From positions 310,001-374,000 of the forward strand of contig NZ_BAAADO010000001.1 of the NCBI RefSeq assembly GCF_039522525.1: a stretch of 64,000 nucleotides of DNA, written 5' to 3'. Every line of letters starts with the position of its first letter. Position 1 is the first letter of the stretch. Source of the stretch: Salinibacillus aidingensis (GTDB lineage: Bacteria > Bacillota > Bacilli > Bacillales > Alkalibacillaceae). The notes below the pieces were generated by a model. That model was given only the letters and a program-made list of their open reading frames with translations, had not been told where the DNA came from and searched no databases. This document shows, in pieces, positions 24,065 to 33,118 of the stretch. The position numbers and the translations under genes were made by a program.

Positions 24065-25962
24065 CCTTGCTCAAGTCCTAACTTATTTGGGATTAATTCC
24101 TTTAAAGAGTTTACCACTTCATTTGTTGTTAAGCCAATTTCATCCCACAATTCACTGACACTTCCATGTTCAATAAATTGGTCAGGAATTCCCATTCTTT
24201 TCATGCATATCTTTCCTAATAAATTTCTCTCTTCAGCAAATTCAACAACAGCGCTGCCGAATCCTCCCTGCAGTACATGTTCCTCGAGGGTTAATACCGG
24301 GATATTTTCTGAAAAAATCTCTTTTAGCATTTTTTCATCTAAAGGCTTAATAAAGCGGGCATTGACTACTCTTATGCTAATTCCGGATTGCTCCAGCTGC
24401 TCGCTTGCTTTTAATGCCATATCAATGGTCGTCCCAAAGGTTAAAATGACACCATCATGGCCTTCCTTAAGTACCTCCCAGGAACCAATAGGAATGGATT
24501 TAAACGTTTCGTCGACCTCAATCCCTTTTGCATTCCCTCTTGGGTAGCGAATAGCAATAGGACCCTCATTATATTCAATTGCGGTATAGACCATATGCTG
24601 GCCTTCATTTTCATCCTTTGGCATCATAACAACCATATTCGGTATATGACGCATAAAGGATATATCAAAAACTCCCTGATGGGTTTCTCCGTCAGCTCCA
24701 ACTAATCCAGCCCGGTCAATTCCAAATACTACATTTAAGTTTTGTCTGCATACATCATGGACCACTTGATCATACCCTCGCTGCAGGAAGGTCGAATAAA
24801 TGGAGAGAAAAGGCTTCATACCCTGTGTGGCCAATCCGCCGGAAAGTGTGGTTGCATGCTGTTCTGCAATTCCGACATCATAAAGGCGATCCGGAAATTC
24901 CTTTTTGAATTTTTCAAGCTTAGATCCTACTGTCATGGCGGGGGTAATCGCCACAACCTTTTCATTCTTACGGGCAATTTTGCTTAAGGCATCACTGATC
25001 ACCTGACTCCAGGCAGGGCCTTTTCCTTTTTTCTTTAATGATTCACCGGATTCAATCTTATATGGTCCTACCCCATGCCAGGTTCCAACCTTATCCTGTT
25101 CAGCAGGGTGATAACCTTTCCCCTTCTTGGTAATCACATGGACAATGACCGGACCTTCTGTTTTTTTCGCATAACGAATATTTTCAATCAGGTTTTCAAA
25201 ATTATGACCATCCACGGGTCCATAATAAGTAAAGCCTAACTCCTCAAAAAACATACCGGGCAGAATAAATGATTTCATACCATCTTTAAGGTGCTCGGCT
25301 GTTTGGGCGAGCTTCCCGCCAAATGCAGGTATCCTTTTCATAAAGCTCTCCAGTTCATCTTTAAACCAGTGGTATTTATTGGCACTGCGCAAACGGCCAA
25401 GTACATTGTGCAGTGCACCAACATTTGGTGCGATGGACATTTCATTATCATTTAAAATGACAGTCAGGTTCTTCTTTTCATGGCCTATATGGTTGAGAGC
25501 TTCAAGAGCCATACCACCAGTTAACGCACCGTCACCGATAATAGGAACCACATAATGGTCCTGTCCCTTTAAATCCCGGGCAATTGCCATACCCATTGCC
25601 GCTGATAGGGAGGTGGAACTATGCCCTGTTTCCCAATGATCATGTTCACTTTCCATACGCTTAGGAAAACCAGACAACCCTTTATATTTTTTTAAGGTAT
25701 TAAATTGATTCGTTCTGCCTGTGAGTATCTTATGTATATACGACTGATGCCCGACATCCCAGATAAATTTATCCTCTGGACTGTTGAATTCTTTATGAAG
25801 GGCTAGGGTTAATTCTACTACACCTAGGTTAGGCCCTAAATGCCCTCCAGTTTTTGACAGAGTTTGGATTAAGAACTCCCTGATCTCATCTGCAAATGAT
25901 TCCAGTTGCTCAACAGAATATTGTTTTAAAAAAGCAGGATCTTTAATAAAGTTCAGATCCAT
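24061..25962 (-). CDS. dxs: 1-deoxy-D-xylulose-5-phosphate synthase
   Basis: 633-aa thiamine-diphosphate enzyme condensing pyruvate and glyceraldehyde-3-phosphate, first step of the MEP isoprenoid pathway. Visible: GHLGPNLGVVELTLALH, the ThDP/Mg motif VPIIGDGALTGGMALEALN...NLTVILNDNEMSI, and the transketolase pyrimidine domain with GIAEQHATTLSGGLA and GADGETHQGVFDISF. Length is typical. It lies 16 nt after oapA and two features from ispA, so both ends of polyprenyl synthesis flank the OLE/OapA module. Confidence 0.98.
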   Translation of the reverse strand: MDLNFIKDPAFLKQYSVEQLESFADEIREFLIQTLSKTGGHLGPNLGVVELTLALHKEFNSPEDKFIWDVGHQSYIHKILTGRTNQFNTLKKYKGLSGFPKRMESEHDHWETGHSSTSLSAAMGMAIARDLKGQDHYVVPIIGDGALTGGMALEALNHIGHEKKNLTVILNDNEMSIAPNVGALHNVLGRLRSANKYHWFKDELESFMKRIPAFGGKLAQTAEHLKDGMKSFILPGMFFEELGFTYYGPVDGHNFENLIENIRYAKKTEGPVIVHVITKKGKGYHPAEQDKVGTWHGVGPYKIESGESLKKKGKGPAWSQVISDALSKIARKNEKVVAITPAMTVGSKLEKFKKEFPDRLYDVGIAEQHATTLSGGLATQGMKPFLSIYSTFLQRGYDQVVHDVCRQNLNVVFGIDRAGLVGADGETHQGVFDISFMRHIPNMVVMMPKDENEGQHMVYTAIEYNEGPIAIRYPRGNAKGIEVDETFKSIPIGSWEVLKEGHDGVILTFGTTIDMALKASEQLEQSGISIRVVNARFIKPLDEKMLKEIFSENIPVLTLEEHVLQGGFGSAVVEFAEERNLLGKICMKRMGIPDQFIEHGSVSELWDEIGLTTNEVVNSLKELIPNKLGLEQG

Positions 25963-25978
25963 CGCGGATCACTCACCT

Positions 25979-26581
25979 TCATTGGGAATTTCGTTTATTT
26001 TTCTTCTTAAGGGACGGAAGAATTTTTATTCTCAGGTTCTGTTCAATAAAAGCTATCGCCCGGCCCGCAAATAAAATAATCTTTGTTGACGCATGGACAC
26101 CAAAAAATTTTCCTAACGCTTTTCCACCAACTGTCAGGGCTGCAACAACACTTGTAAAAACAATCGATATCACCATATGCTGGGATGACTCCTCCGGGAA
26201 GCCGAAACCAAAGGCAATTTGGAGTACAACTGTAGCAGATGCGGTACCGCTTACAATGCCTGCTATGTCCCCTATTACATCATTACAAAAGCTCGCAAAC
26301 CGGTCCCTGTTTCTTACAATTACAATGGATTGTCTGGCTCCATATATTTTTTCGGCAGCCATGGAATGAAAAGGCACCTCATCTGCAGCCGTAGCAGCAA
26401 TACCGAACATATCAAAAATGACACCCACTAACACTATTCCCAGGACAATTAATAAGCCGGCAAACCAGCCTACACCCTGTAAAAGGACACTTGAGATAAC
26501 TGAAAAAAGTGCCGCTAACACAAATGTGATAACGGCAATACTTATACTAAATCGGAGTGATTTCCTGTAATCTTCGTTCAT
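25979..26581 (-). CDS. oapA: OapA, OLE RNA-associated membrane protein
   Basis: 200-aa integral membrane protein with about four helices: ~12-33, ~37-60, ~104-127, ~133-155. The cytoplasmic region between helices 2 and 3 contains DMFGIAATAADEVPFHSMAAEKIYG written here in two parts: DMFGIAATAADEVPF, then HSMAAEKIYG. It resembles the CNNM/DUF21 (CorB) transmembrane domain. The tail is very basic (KKKNKRNSQ), as expected for an RNA partner. In Bacillus halodurans OapA binds OLE RNA and brings it to the membrane. Here the gene begins 43 nt after the predicted 3' end of OLE RNA and precedes dxs. Identity rests on fold, size and this context. Confidence 0.9.
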   Translation of the reverse strand: MNEDYRKSLRFSISIAVITFVLAALFSVISSVLLQGVGWFAGLLIVLGIVLVGVIFDMFGIAATAADEVPFHSMAAEKIYGARQSIVIVRNRDRFASFCNDVIGDIAGIVSGTASATVVLQIAFGFGFPEESSQHMVISIVFTSVVAALTVGGKALGKFFGVHASTKIILFAGRAIAFIEQNLRIKILPSLKKKNKRNSQ

Positions 26582-26624
26582 TTAAATACCTCTATATGTA
26601 TAAATTATTATTGATTATAACAAG

Positions 26625-27228
26625 TAGGGATGGCCATTTAAAGGATAAAAATTGCAGCTTAGGTCCAGTAGGTTTTCCCAGATGAATACCATGAGTTGCC
26701 TCAATGGCGGTTCCCCTTTAAACTCATCTTAGCCCCGTTTCCGGAAAGCTAGACTGGATTACCACTTAGTCTGCACTATAATCTCCTTTAAATGTCCACC
26801 GGAACAGTCTAGGAGTTTTCCTCGACAGTCTTTAACCGTTCCCTAGCCTCTTTTGCAGTATTGATTTCAATTGGTGATAGGTGAACAAAATAGTGGCCTG
26901 CTATTTTGTCACTTTTTAAACCAATATCCCCTCAACACCACTCAAGGCAGGCTACGCTGTGGATAGAGTTTCCCCATCCCTATCTCACAGGTTCATACCC
27001 CATCCCATAATACTTTGAGCTATCAAAGCATCACAGCAATGGGCCTCCGCGGAAGCAGGGTCAACGCCCACATGCCTTTGTGGATCGGCCTGCAACCTTA
27101 ACTCCCAGCACCGACCCAAGGCTGGGCGCCTCAAGCCGGCACAAGGAACTTCATCGATGTGCCCTTTGGCGGATTTTTAGGCCCGCCTTCAGGAACGGAG
27201 GACCGACTAGAATACTGCACCATCCCTA
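26625..27228 (-). ncRNA. ole: OLE RNA (ornate large extremophilic RNA)
   Basis: A ~604-nt gene-free, unusually GC-rich and structured interval sits between ispA and the oapA-dxs genes. That is the known place and size (~600 nt) of OLE RNA. The two ends pair perfectly (TAGGGATGG at the 5' end, CCATCCCTA at the 3' end), which defines the boundaries. Internal helices are visible, such as CAAAATAGCAGGCC / GGCCACTATTTTG near 26.9 kb. Blocks such as GGGGAACCGCCATTGAGGC look like conserved OLE core sequence. No reading frame spans it. OLE forms a membrane ribonucleoprotein with OapA and is linked to Mg2+, cold and alcohol stress. A covariance-model search was not possible here. Confidence 0.9.
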
Positions 27229-27240
27229 TTTTGTATCTTT

Positions 27241-27270
27241 ATAATATCATATTTTCATTGTCTTGCTCAA
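27241..27270 (-). promoter_or_regulatory. Sigma-A promoter of OLE RNA
   Basis: Minus strand TTGAGC, 18-nt spacer, TATTAT, placing transcription start a few nt before the 5' P1 strand of OLE RNA. Confidence 0.65.
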
Positions 27271-27285
27271 TGACAATTATTATCA
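27271..27285. promoter_or_regulatory. Fur-like box abutting the OLE promoter
   Basis: Minus strand TGATAATAATTGTCA matches the 7-1-7 Fur consensus TGATAATNATTATCA with one mismatch and directly adjoins the -35 hexamer. Confidence 0.5.
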
Positions 27286-27296
27286 GTTTTTCATAG

Positions 27297-27318
27297 AGAA
27301 AAAGGGGAAGCGCCCTTT
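27297..27318 (-). terminator. Weak terminator after ispA
   Basis: Minus strand AAAGGG-CGCTTC-CCCTTTTTC; short stem, so only partial termination is likely before the OLE promoter. Confidence 0.4.
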
Positions 27319-27392
27319 CCTGATCTCACGTCGATAATGACTTCATTTTTTAATTCCTAAACCAAAAGGAAAATAGATGAACATTTTCCAGA

Positions 27393-28268
27393 TTACATTT
27401 CCCTGTTTCCTAAGAACTCAACAAAGTCAAATAGCAATCGATCTTTTACATTCGCCTGTTTTAAAGCCTGTTCAGCTTTTTCCATCAATTCTTCCTTCTT
27501 TTTAATCGCACCATCCAAACCTAAAATGCCGGGGTACGTACTCTTTTTGCTTTTCTCATCACTTCCCACAGGCTTACCCAGTTTCTTTTCATCCCCAATT
27601 ATATCGAGTATATCATCCTGTATTTGAAAAATAAGTCCTAAGTAGGTTGCATATTCATCTAGTGATTCGAGCTGTGGAGGAGTTGCACCCGCTAAATAAG
27701 CTCCACTTCGAACAGCGAAACGAATAAGTCTGCCTGTTTTGAATAAATGAATCTGGTTTATTTCATCCAGAGTAAGGGATTTATCCTCTGCATCAAGATC
27801 AAGGATTTGTCCGCCTACCATACCTTCAGCTCCTGCAGCCTCAGATAATTCTGCAGATAAAAACACTTTCTCTTCTGCACTTAAATTCGCTGAGCCAATG
27901 ATCATTTGAAAGGCTGTTGTCAACAGGGCATCTCCAGCTAATATCGCAGTTGCCTCATCAAATTTTCTGTGATTAGTAAGCTGTCCACGTCGGTAATTAT
28001 CATCGTCCATAGCCGGGAGATCGTCATGAACTAAGGAATAGGTATGTACCATCTCCAGAGCAATAGCAGGATCATATACTTTTTCATCGAGTTCAGAATA
28101 AGCTTCAAATGCCGCCATCATCAAAAACGGCCTTAATCTTTTTCCACCGGCTTCAATAGAGTACAGCATCGACTCTTTTAATTTCTCTGGTGCTTGAAGA
28201 GATTTTAGTTTTTCACTCAATTTCTCGTTAAATATCGCTTGATATCGGTTAATATATTGGGAAACCAT
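27393..28268 (-). CDS. ispA: Farnesyl (polyprenyl) diphosphate synthase
   Basis: 291-aa all-helical prenyltransferase. The first aspartate-rich motif is in SLVHDDLPAMDDDNYRRG and the second in IFQIQDDILDIIGD. The residues before the first motif (ALEMVHTYS) include bulky aromatics consistent with a C15 product. GGKRLRPFL binds IPP. It lies 8 nt after xseB, the usual xseB-ispA order, and upstream of OLE RNA and dxs, completing a short isoprenoid cluster. Confidence 0.97.
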   Translation of the reverse strand: MVSQYINRYQAIFNEKLSEKLKSLQAPEKLKESMLYSIEAGGKRLRPFLMMAAFEAYSELDEKVYDPAIALEMVHTYSLVHDDLPAMDDDNYRRGQLTNHRKFDEATAILAGDALLTTAFQMIIGSANLSAEEKVFLSAELSEAAGAEGMVGGQILDLDAEDKSLTLDEINQIHLFKTGRLIRFAVRSGAYLAGATPPQLESLDEYATYLGLIFQIQDDILDIIGDEKKLGKPVGSDEKSKKSTYPGILGLDGAIKKKEELMEKAEQALKQANVKDRLLFDFVEFLGNREM

Positions 28269-28276
28269 TTCGTTAT

Positions 28277-28513
28277 TTAATCCTCCTGGATAGAAAAGGG
28301 CTCAAATTCACCTTGATCATTTAAAATTTGTTCCATTTGTTTCTCAACTTTTGTCAGTTTATCATTACAGAATTTTGATAGCTTCATGCCTTCCTGATAG
28401 TATTCAATAGCTTTTTCAAGGGGTACATCGCCTTCTTCCAGCTTTTCTACGATATTTTCCAGCTTTTCAACGGCCTCTTCAAAGCTAATTTCCTGTTTTT
28501 CATTTTCACTCAT
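28277..28513 (-). CDS. xseB: Exodeoxyribonuclease VII small subunit
   Basis: 78-aa protein with the helical hairpin typical of XseB: SFEEAVEKLENIVEKLEEGD, then PLEKAIEYYQEGMKLSKFC. It partners XseA in single-strand DNA degradation. The gene overlaps the end of xseA by 8 nt, so expression is coupled. Confidence 0.97.
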   Translation of the reverse strand: MSENEKQEISFEEAVEKLENIVEKLEEGDVPLEKAIEYYQEGMKLSKFCNDKLTKVEKQMEQILNDQGEFEPFSIQED

Positions 28514-29861
28514 TTTTTTGATCCTCCTCTTCTAATCCCAATACTTGGCAATCTACTAAACCATCTTTCAATCTTACATACATTTTGTCTCCAGGCTGAA
28601 CCTGCGAGACGGTTCTGACCACATTTTTCTGTTGATCATAGGGAATAGCATATCCGCGTCGAATAACTTCCATAGGGTTTAATAATGATAACTTTTCTAC
28701 ATCCTTCTGAAAGCTGGTCATTTTTTGCTGCAGCACATATTTCATTTGCTTATGGAGTCTGCTTCTGATTTGAGTGACATTTTTCTGCATTTCTCCGATT
28801 TTCCGGTCCGGATGATGCTGTAAGAGCCTTTTATTTAAATGCTCATTATTTTCCTTTTTACGCTGTATATATTGCCTCGAGGCCCTTTGCATTTGTTCAA
28901 ACATCCGGTCCAGATCCTGTTCCTTTTGTCTTAGCATATGTACAGGATAGCGAAATGCATAGGATTCCCTCAGTGAGATTAGCCGGTCACGATTGGCCTG
29001 TGTCTTCGTTTGCAGGGCTCGTACTATACGATTTCTCATAACAGTCATACGATCTGCCACTTCTTTTAAAGAAGGTACTGCCAGTTCAGCGGCTCCTGTC
29101 GGGGTAGGTGCCCGTAAATCTGCGGCAAAATCACTGATGGTATAATCGGTTTCGTGACCTACCGCTGAAATCACCGGGATGCTGGAATCCACAATGGCAC
29201 GGGCCACGCGTTCTTCATTAAAATTCCATAATTCCTCAATAGAACCTCCCCCTCGTCCTACAATTAAAACATCAAACTGGTCTAATGAATTCGCCTTTTT
29301 GATGGCTTGAACAATTGAATCTGCTCCATTTTTCCCCTGGACGAGTACGGGTATTAATGTTTTTTTCGCGATTGGATATCGGCGATTTAATGTGGAGAAA
29401 ATATCGCGGATAGCCGCTCCTGTCGGGGAAGTAATGACCCCAATATGTTCCGGATATGCAGGAATCGGCTTTTTTAAACGTGGATCAAACAGTCCTTCAG
29501 CTCCAAGTTTTTTCTTTAACTGTTCATAAGCTAAATATAGAGAGCCAATTCCATCTGGCTGCATCTCATGGATATACAGCTGGTATTGGCCATATGGTTC
29601 ATATACACCAATTTCCCCTTTTATAAGGACATTCATCCCGTCCTCAGGAGTAAATTTAATGAATCGGTTGTAGCTGGCGAACATCACGGCCTGTATTCTC
29701 GACCGATCATCCTTGATTGTTAAATACATGTGCCCACGGGAGTGACGTTTAAAATTAGATATCTCTCCCCGTAAATAAACCTGCTTTAAATTACGGTCCG
29801 TTTCAATTTTTCGTTTCACATACCTGGTTAAAGCCGTCACTGTTAAGTACCGATCTTTCAC
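28506..29861 (-). CDS. xseA: Exodeoxyribonuclease VII large subunit
   Basis: 451-aa nuclease subunit. OB-fold N-terminal domain (residues ~1-100) with LRGEISNFKRHSRGHMYLTIK; catalytic core with GVITSPTGAAIRDI and LIVGRGGGSIEELWNFNEE; then HETDYTISDFAADLRAPTPTG, followed by a long coiled coil. GTG start with AAAAGGGG ~10 nt upstream. It lies between folD and xseB in the conserved nusB-folD-xseA-xseB-ispA operon. Confidence 0.97.
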   Translation of the reverse strand: MKDRYLTVTALTRYVKRKIETDRNLKQVYLRGEISNFKRHSRGHMYLTIKDDRSRIQAVMFASYNRFIKFTPEDGMNVLIKGEIGVYEPYGQYQLYIHEMQPDGIGSLYLAYEQLKKKLGAEGLFDPRLKKPIPAYPEHIGVITSPTGAAIRDIFSTLNRRYPIAKKTLIPVLVQGKNGADSIVQAIKKANSLDQFDVLIVGRGGGSIEELWNFNEERVARAIVDSSIPVISAVGHETDYTISDFAADLRAPTPTGAAELAVPSLKEVADRMTVMRNRIVRALQTKTQANRDRLISLRESYAFRYPVHMLRQKEQDLDRMFEQMQRASRQYIQRKKENNEHLNKRLLQHHPDRKIGEMQKNVTQIRSRLHKQMKYVLQQKMTSFQKDVEKLSLLNPMEVIRRGYAIPYDQQKNVVRTVSQVQPGDKMYVRLKDGLVDCQVLGLEEEDQKNE

Positions 29862-29877
29862 AGTAATTGATCCCCTT

Positions 29878-30729
29878 TTATGATGATATTTGTTTGGCTG
29901 CTTTCAGGGTGTTCTGGAGAAGCATCGTGATGGTCATTGGGCCTACTCCCTTGGGTACAGGTGTAATATAGGAAGCTGTTTCTTTCACAGATTCAAAATC
30001 CACATCACCTGCCAGGGAGCCATCTGACAGATAATTATTTCCAACATCAACCACCACTGCACCTTCTTTAACAGCATCTTTACCTATCATTTTAGCTTTA
30101 CCTACTGCAACAATTAAAATATCCGCCTGTCTTGTGATATGAACTAAATTTTCTGTTGCGGAATGACAGTAAGTTACCGTCGCATTTTCGTTTAGGAATA
30201 ACTGTCCGACCGGCTTACCGACAATATTACTTCTTCCCACAACAACCACATGTTTCCCTTTGATTGGAATATTGCTTTTTTTAATCATCTCAAGTATTCC
30301 CAGGGGTGTACAGGGAACAAAGGCATCCTGATTTGTCTGAAGACGACCTATATTATAAGGATGAAAACCATCTACATCTTTTTCCGGAGCAATACTCTCA
30401 ATAATTACCTTTTCGTCTATCTGCGCAGGAAGTGGTAATTGGACAAGGATCCCATGAACACTTGAATCTTCATTTAATTGATTTACATGCTGTAGGAGTT
30501 GTCCCTGTGTTGTCTCTTCCGGAAGTTCGATTACGCTTGAACGAATACCTGCTTTTTCACATGCACGCTGTTTAAACTTCACATATGATTTTGAGGCAGG
30601 ATTATCCCCGACAATAACAACGGTCAAACCCGGGTGGATATTTTTCTTTTCAAGTTCCTTTACATCTGCTTTTAGTTTTTCTCTTATTTCCTCTGCAATT
30701 TTGCTTCCATATATAATTTCTGCAGTCAT
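29878..30729 (-). CDS. folD: FolD, methylene-THF dehydrogenase/cyclohydrolase
   Basis: 283-aa bifunctional folate enzyme interconverting methylene-, methenyl- and formyl-tetrahydrofolate with NADP. Catalytic lysine in SKSYVKFKQRACEKAGI; signature GILVQLPLPAQIDE; NADP region VVVGRSNIVGKPVGQLF; C-terminal TPVPKGVGPMTITMLL. 13 nt after nusB. Confidence 0.98.
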   Translation of the reverse strand: MTAEIIYGSKIAEEIREKLKADVKELEKKNIHPGLTVVIVGDNPASKSYVKFKQRACEKAGIRSSVIELPEETTQGQLLQHVNQLNEDSSVHGILVQLPLPAQIDEKVIIESIAPEKDVDGFHPYNIGRLQTNQDAFVPCTPLGILEMIKKSNIPIKGKHVVVVGRSNIVGKPVGQLFLNENATVTYCHSATENLVHITRQADILIVAVGKAKMIGKDAVKEGAVVVDVGNNYLSDGSLAGDVDFESVKETASYITPVPKGVGPMTITMLLQNTLKAAKQISS

Positions 30730-30741
30730 TCCAATTCCCCT

Positions 30742-31128
30742 TCATTCATCAGATACAATTTTTGAAAGAACACCATTAATGAATTTGCCTGAATTTTCCT
30801 CTCCATATTCTTTGGCAATCTCTACAGCCTCATTAATGGAAACTTTTAACGGAATCGTTTCATTATATTTAATTTCATAAACGGCTAATCTTAGAAGCGT
30901 ACGTTCAACTGAGGCAATTCGGTTCAAACTCCAATTCACGAGTTGTTCCGAAATAGCCTTATCAATTTCATCTTTGTATGTAATCACACCACGTACTAAC
31001 TCACTGGTAAATTCATGAATAGCTGCACCCTCCAATGCAAAATCTGCTGCATCCTCAAAGGTAATGTCATGATTTTCCATTTGAAATAGTACCTGAAATG
31101 CTTTTATTCTGGCTTCTCTACGATTCAT
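30742..31128 (-). CDS. nusB: NusB, transcription antitermination factor
   Basis: 128-aa helical protein binding boxA RNA with NusE/S10 in rRNA antitermination. It begins NRREARIKAFQVLFQM with the Arg-rich RNA-binding helix and has VERTLLRLAVYEIKY, then NEAVEIAKEYGEENSGKFIN. First gene of the nusB-folD-xseAB-ispA run. Confidence 0.97.
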   Translation of the reverse strand: MNRREARIKAFQVLFQMENHDITFEDAADFALEGAAIHEFTSELVRGVITYKDEIDKAISEQLVNWSLNRIASVERTLLRLAVYEIKYNETIPLKVSINEAVEIAKEYGEENSGKFINGVLSKIVSDE

Positions 31129-31254
31129 GTTTGTTCTCCTTTATTGACCATTATGCTAGCCTGTAACATCTATTATCCCTAAAATCATAACATTTTAGCA
31201 TGGAAAAGAAAAGCAGTGTACCTACCATAAAGCCCTAATGGTCCATGGAGGTTA

Positions 31255-31297
31255 TTCAAAAATAAATTGACCATGGAAGACTCTCCTCCATGGTCAA
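31255..31297 (-). terminator. Terminator after yqhY
   Basis: Minus strand TTGACCATGGA-N9-TCCATGGTCAA followed by TTTATTTTT; perfect 11-bp stem, 13 nt past the yqhY stop. A second CCATGG copy at 31240 may give an alternative pairing. Confidence 0.88.
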
Positions 31298-31309
31298 CAA
31301 TCTTTGTAA

Positions 31310-31714
31310 TCATGCTTCACCGGTACCGACTTCATCTTCTTTAGCATCAATTTGAACGGCAACAATGTGCACATTTACTTCTTCAATTTCAAGGGCTGTC
31401 ATATTTTTTAGTGTCTGACGGATGTTATCCTGAATCTGCTGTGCAACAGTCGGTATGGATACACCATATTCCAGTACCGAATATGTATCAATTTTAATGC
31501 CATTATCCGTTAGTTCAACTTTTATTCCTTTTCCATGATTCTTTTTACCAAATCTCTCTGTGACATTAGAAGCAAAGTTCCCGCGCATTTGTACAACACC
31601 TTTTACTTCATTGGCTGCAATTCCGGCAATTACTTCTATAACTTCAGGTGCAATTTGAACATTTCCTAAGGATGTATCTTCACTAACATTTAACAAGTTG
31701 TTATCCTGCAACAA
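31310..31714 (-). CDS. yqhY: Asp23/Gls24-family protein YqhY
   Basis: 134-aa DUF322 protein. It has the family blocks VIEVIAGIAANEVKGVVQM and KIDTYSVLEYGVSIPTVAQQ. In B. subtilis YqhY is needed for balanced acetyl-CoA carboxylase activity, and loss selects mutations in acc genes. Its position right after accC supports the same link here. The ribosome site is AGAAAGGGG. Confidence 0.95.
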   Translation of the reverse strand: MLQDNNLLNVSEDTSLGNVQIAPEVIEVIAGIAANEVKGVVQMRGNFASNVTERFGKKNHGKGIKVELTDNGIKIDTYSVLEYGVSIPTVAQQIQDNIRQTLKNMTALEIEEVNVHIVAVQIDAKEDEVGTGEA

Positions 31715-31746
31715 AAGTCACCCCTTTCTAAATGGTGAAGCTCAAT

Positions 31747-33105
31747 TCATTCCTCATCTTCCATTATATGATAGGTTTCAAGGAACTTTGTATTAAAATC
31801 CCCATCTTTAAATACATCATGCTTCATCATCCGCTCATGGAAAAGAATTGTTGAATGGATGCCATCTACAACAAATTCATCAAGCGCCCTGCTCATTCGG
31901 TTGATGGCTTCTTCCCGTGTTTTTCCGAACGTAATCAGCTTAGCTATCATGGAATCATAATAAGGAGGTATTCTCCATCCTGAATAGGCAGCCGAATCCA
32001 CTCGGACACCTAACCCACCTGGAGGAAGGTACATACGAATATCTCCGGCGGATGGCATGAAGTTTTTCACGGGATCCTCTGCATTTATTCTACACTCAAT
32101 CGCCCAGCCTGTAAACGTAACATCCTCCTGACTTAGAGTAAGCTGTTTGCCATTTGCTACTCTAATCTGTTCTTTAATCAAATCCACTCCGGTAATTTGT
32201 TCTGTTACTGGATGTTCCACTTGGATACGCGTATTCATCTCCATAAAATAAAACTTCTTATCTGTACGATCGAATATAAATTCGATTGTACCGGCCCCTC
32301 TATAATTTACTGCCCGCGCAGCCTTTACCGCAGCCTGTCCCATTTCCTGGCGAATACTTTCGGTAAGAGCCGGGGAAGGAGCTTCTTCAATTAATTTTTG
32401 CATGCGACGCTGAATGGTGCAATCTCTTTCACCCAAATGTATAGTATTCCCATATTCATCAGCTAATACCTGAATTTCAACATGACGGAAATCCTCAATA
32501 AACTTTTCCAGATAGACTCCAGGATTGCCAAAGGCTGTTTCTGCTTCATTTTGGGTCATACGTATCCCATTAATCAATTCATCTTCAGTACGGGCAACAC
32601 GGATTCCTTTACCGCCGCCTCCTGCGGTAGCCTTAATGATTACCGGGAATCCGATTTCATTGGCCACTTTCAGCCCTTCTTCTTCATTCTCGATAATTCC
32701 ATCAGAACCAGGGACTATAGGTACACCAGCCTGTTTCATGGTGTCTCTTGCCACATCCTTTGTTCCCATCTTTTGAATAGAGTACGCGCTTGGACCAACA
32801 AAGGTAATATTACACTCTTCGCAAATTTCTGCGAAGTCCGGATTCTCTGACAAAAAGCCATAACCTGGATGAATAGCATCCACTTCTGTTAAAGTAGCTA
32901 ACGTCATTATATTTGTAATATTAAGGTAGCTGTCCTTACTTAACGCAGGGCCTATACAATAAGCCTCATCTGCGAGTTGTACATGTAGCGACTCCTGGTC
33001 AGGCTCTGAATAAACAGCCACCGTACGAATTCCTAACTCCTTACAGGCGCGAATAATACGTACAGCAATCTCGCCTCGATTTGCAACTAATAATTTTTTT
33101 ATCAA
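31747..33105 (-). CDS. accC: Acetyl-CoA carboxylase, biotin carboxylase subunit
   Basis: 452-aa ATP-grasp enzyme carboxylating the biotin of AccB with bicarbonate. It starts MIKKLLVANRGEIAVRIIRA; HPGYGFLSENPDFA, the glycine-rich KATAGGGGKGIRVA, the ERDCTIQRRMQKLIEEAPSP region and EMNTRIQVEHPVTE are all present. The start is a TTG with AAGGGG 9 nt upstream; an earlier TTG at 33114 has no room for a site. It follows accB by 13 nt. Confidence 0.98.
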   Translation of the reverse strand: MIKKLLVANRGEIAVRIIRACKELGIRTVAVYSEPDQESLHVQLADEAYCIGPALSKDSYLNITNIMTLATLTEVDAIHPGYGFLSENPDFAEICEECNITFVGPSAYSIQKMGTKDVARDTMKQAGVPIVPGSDGIIENEEEGLKVANEIGFPVIIKATAGGGGKGIRVARTEDELINGIRMTQNEAETAFGNPGVYLEKFIEDFRHVEIQVLADEYGNTIHLGERDCTIQRRMQKLIEEAPSPALTESIRQEMGQAAVKAARAVNYRGAGTIEFIFDRTDKKFYFMEMNTRIQVEHPVTEQITGVDLIKEQIRVANGKQLTLSQEDVTFTGWAIECRINAEDPVKNFMPSAGDIRMYLPPGGLGVRVDSAAYSGWRIPPYYDSMIAKLITFGKTREEAINRMSRALDEFVVDGIHSTILFHERMMKHDVFKDGDFNTKFLETYHIMEDEE

Positions 33106-33118
33106 CGAAGTCAACCCC

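Noticed and set aside
26219..26431. 70-aa plus ORF opposite oapA
   Set aside because: Antisense shadow of a clearly conserved membrane protein gene.
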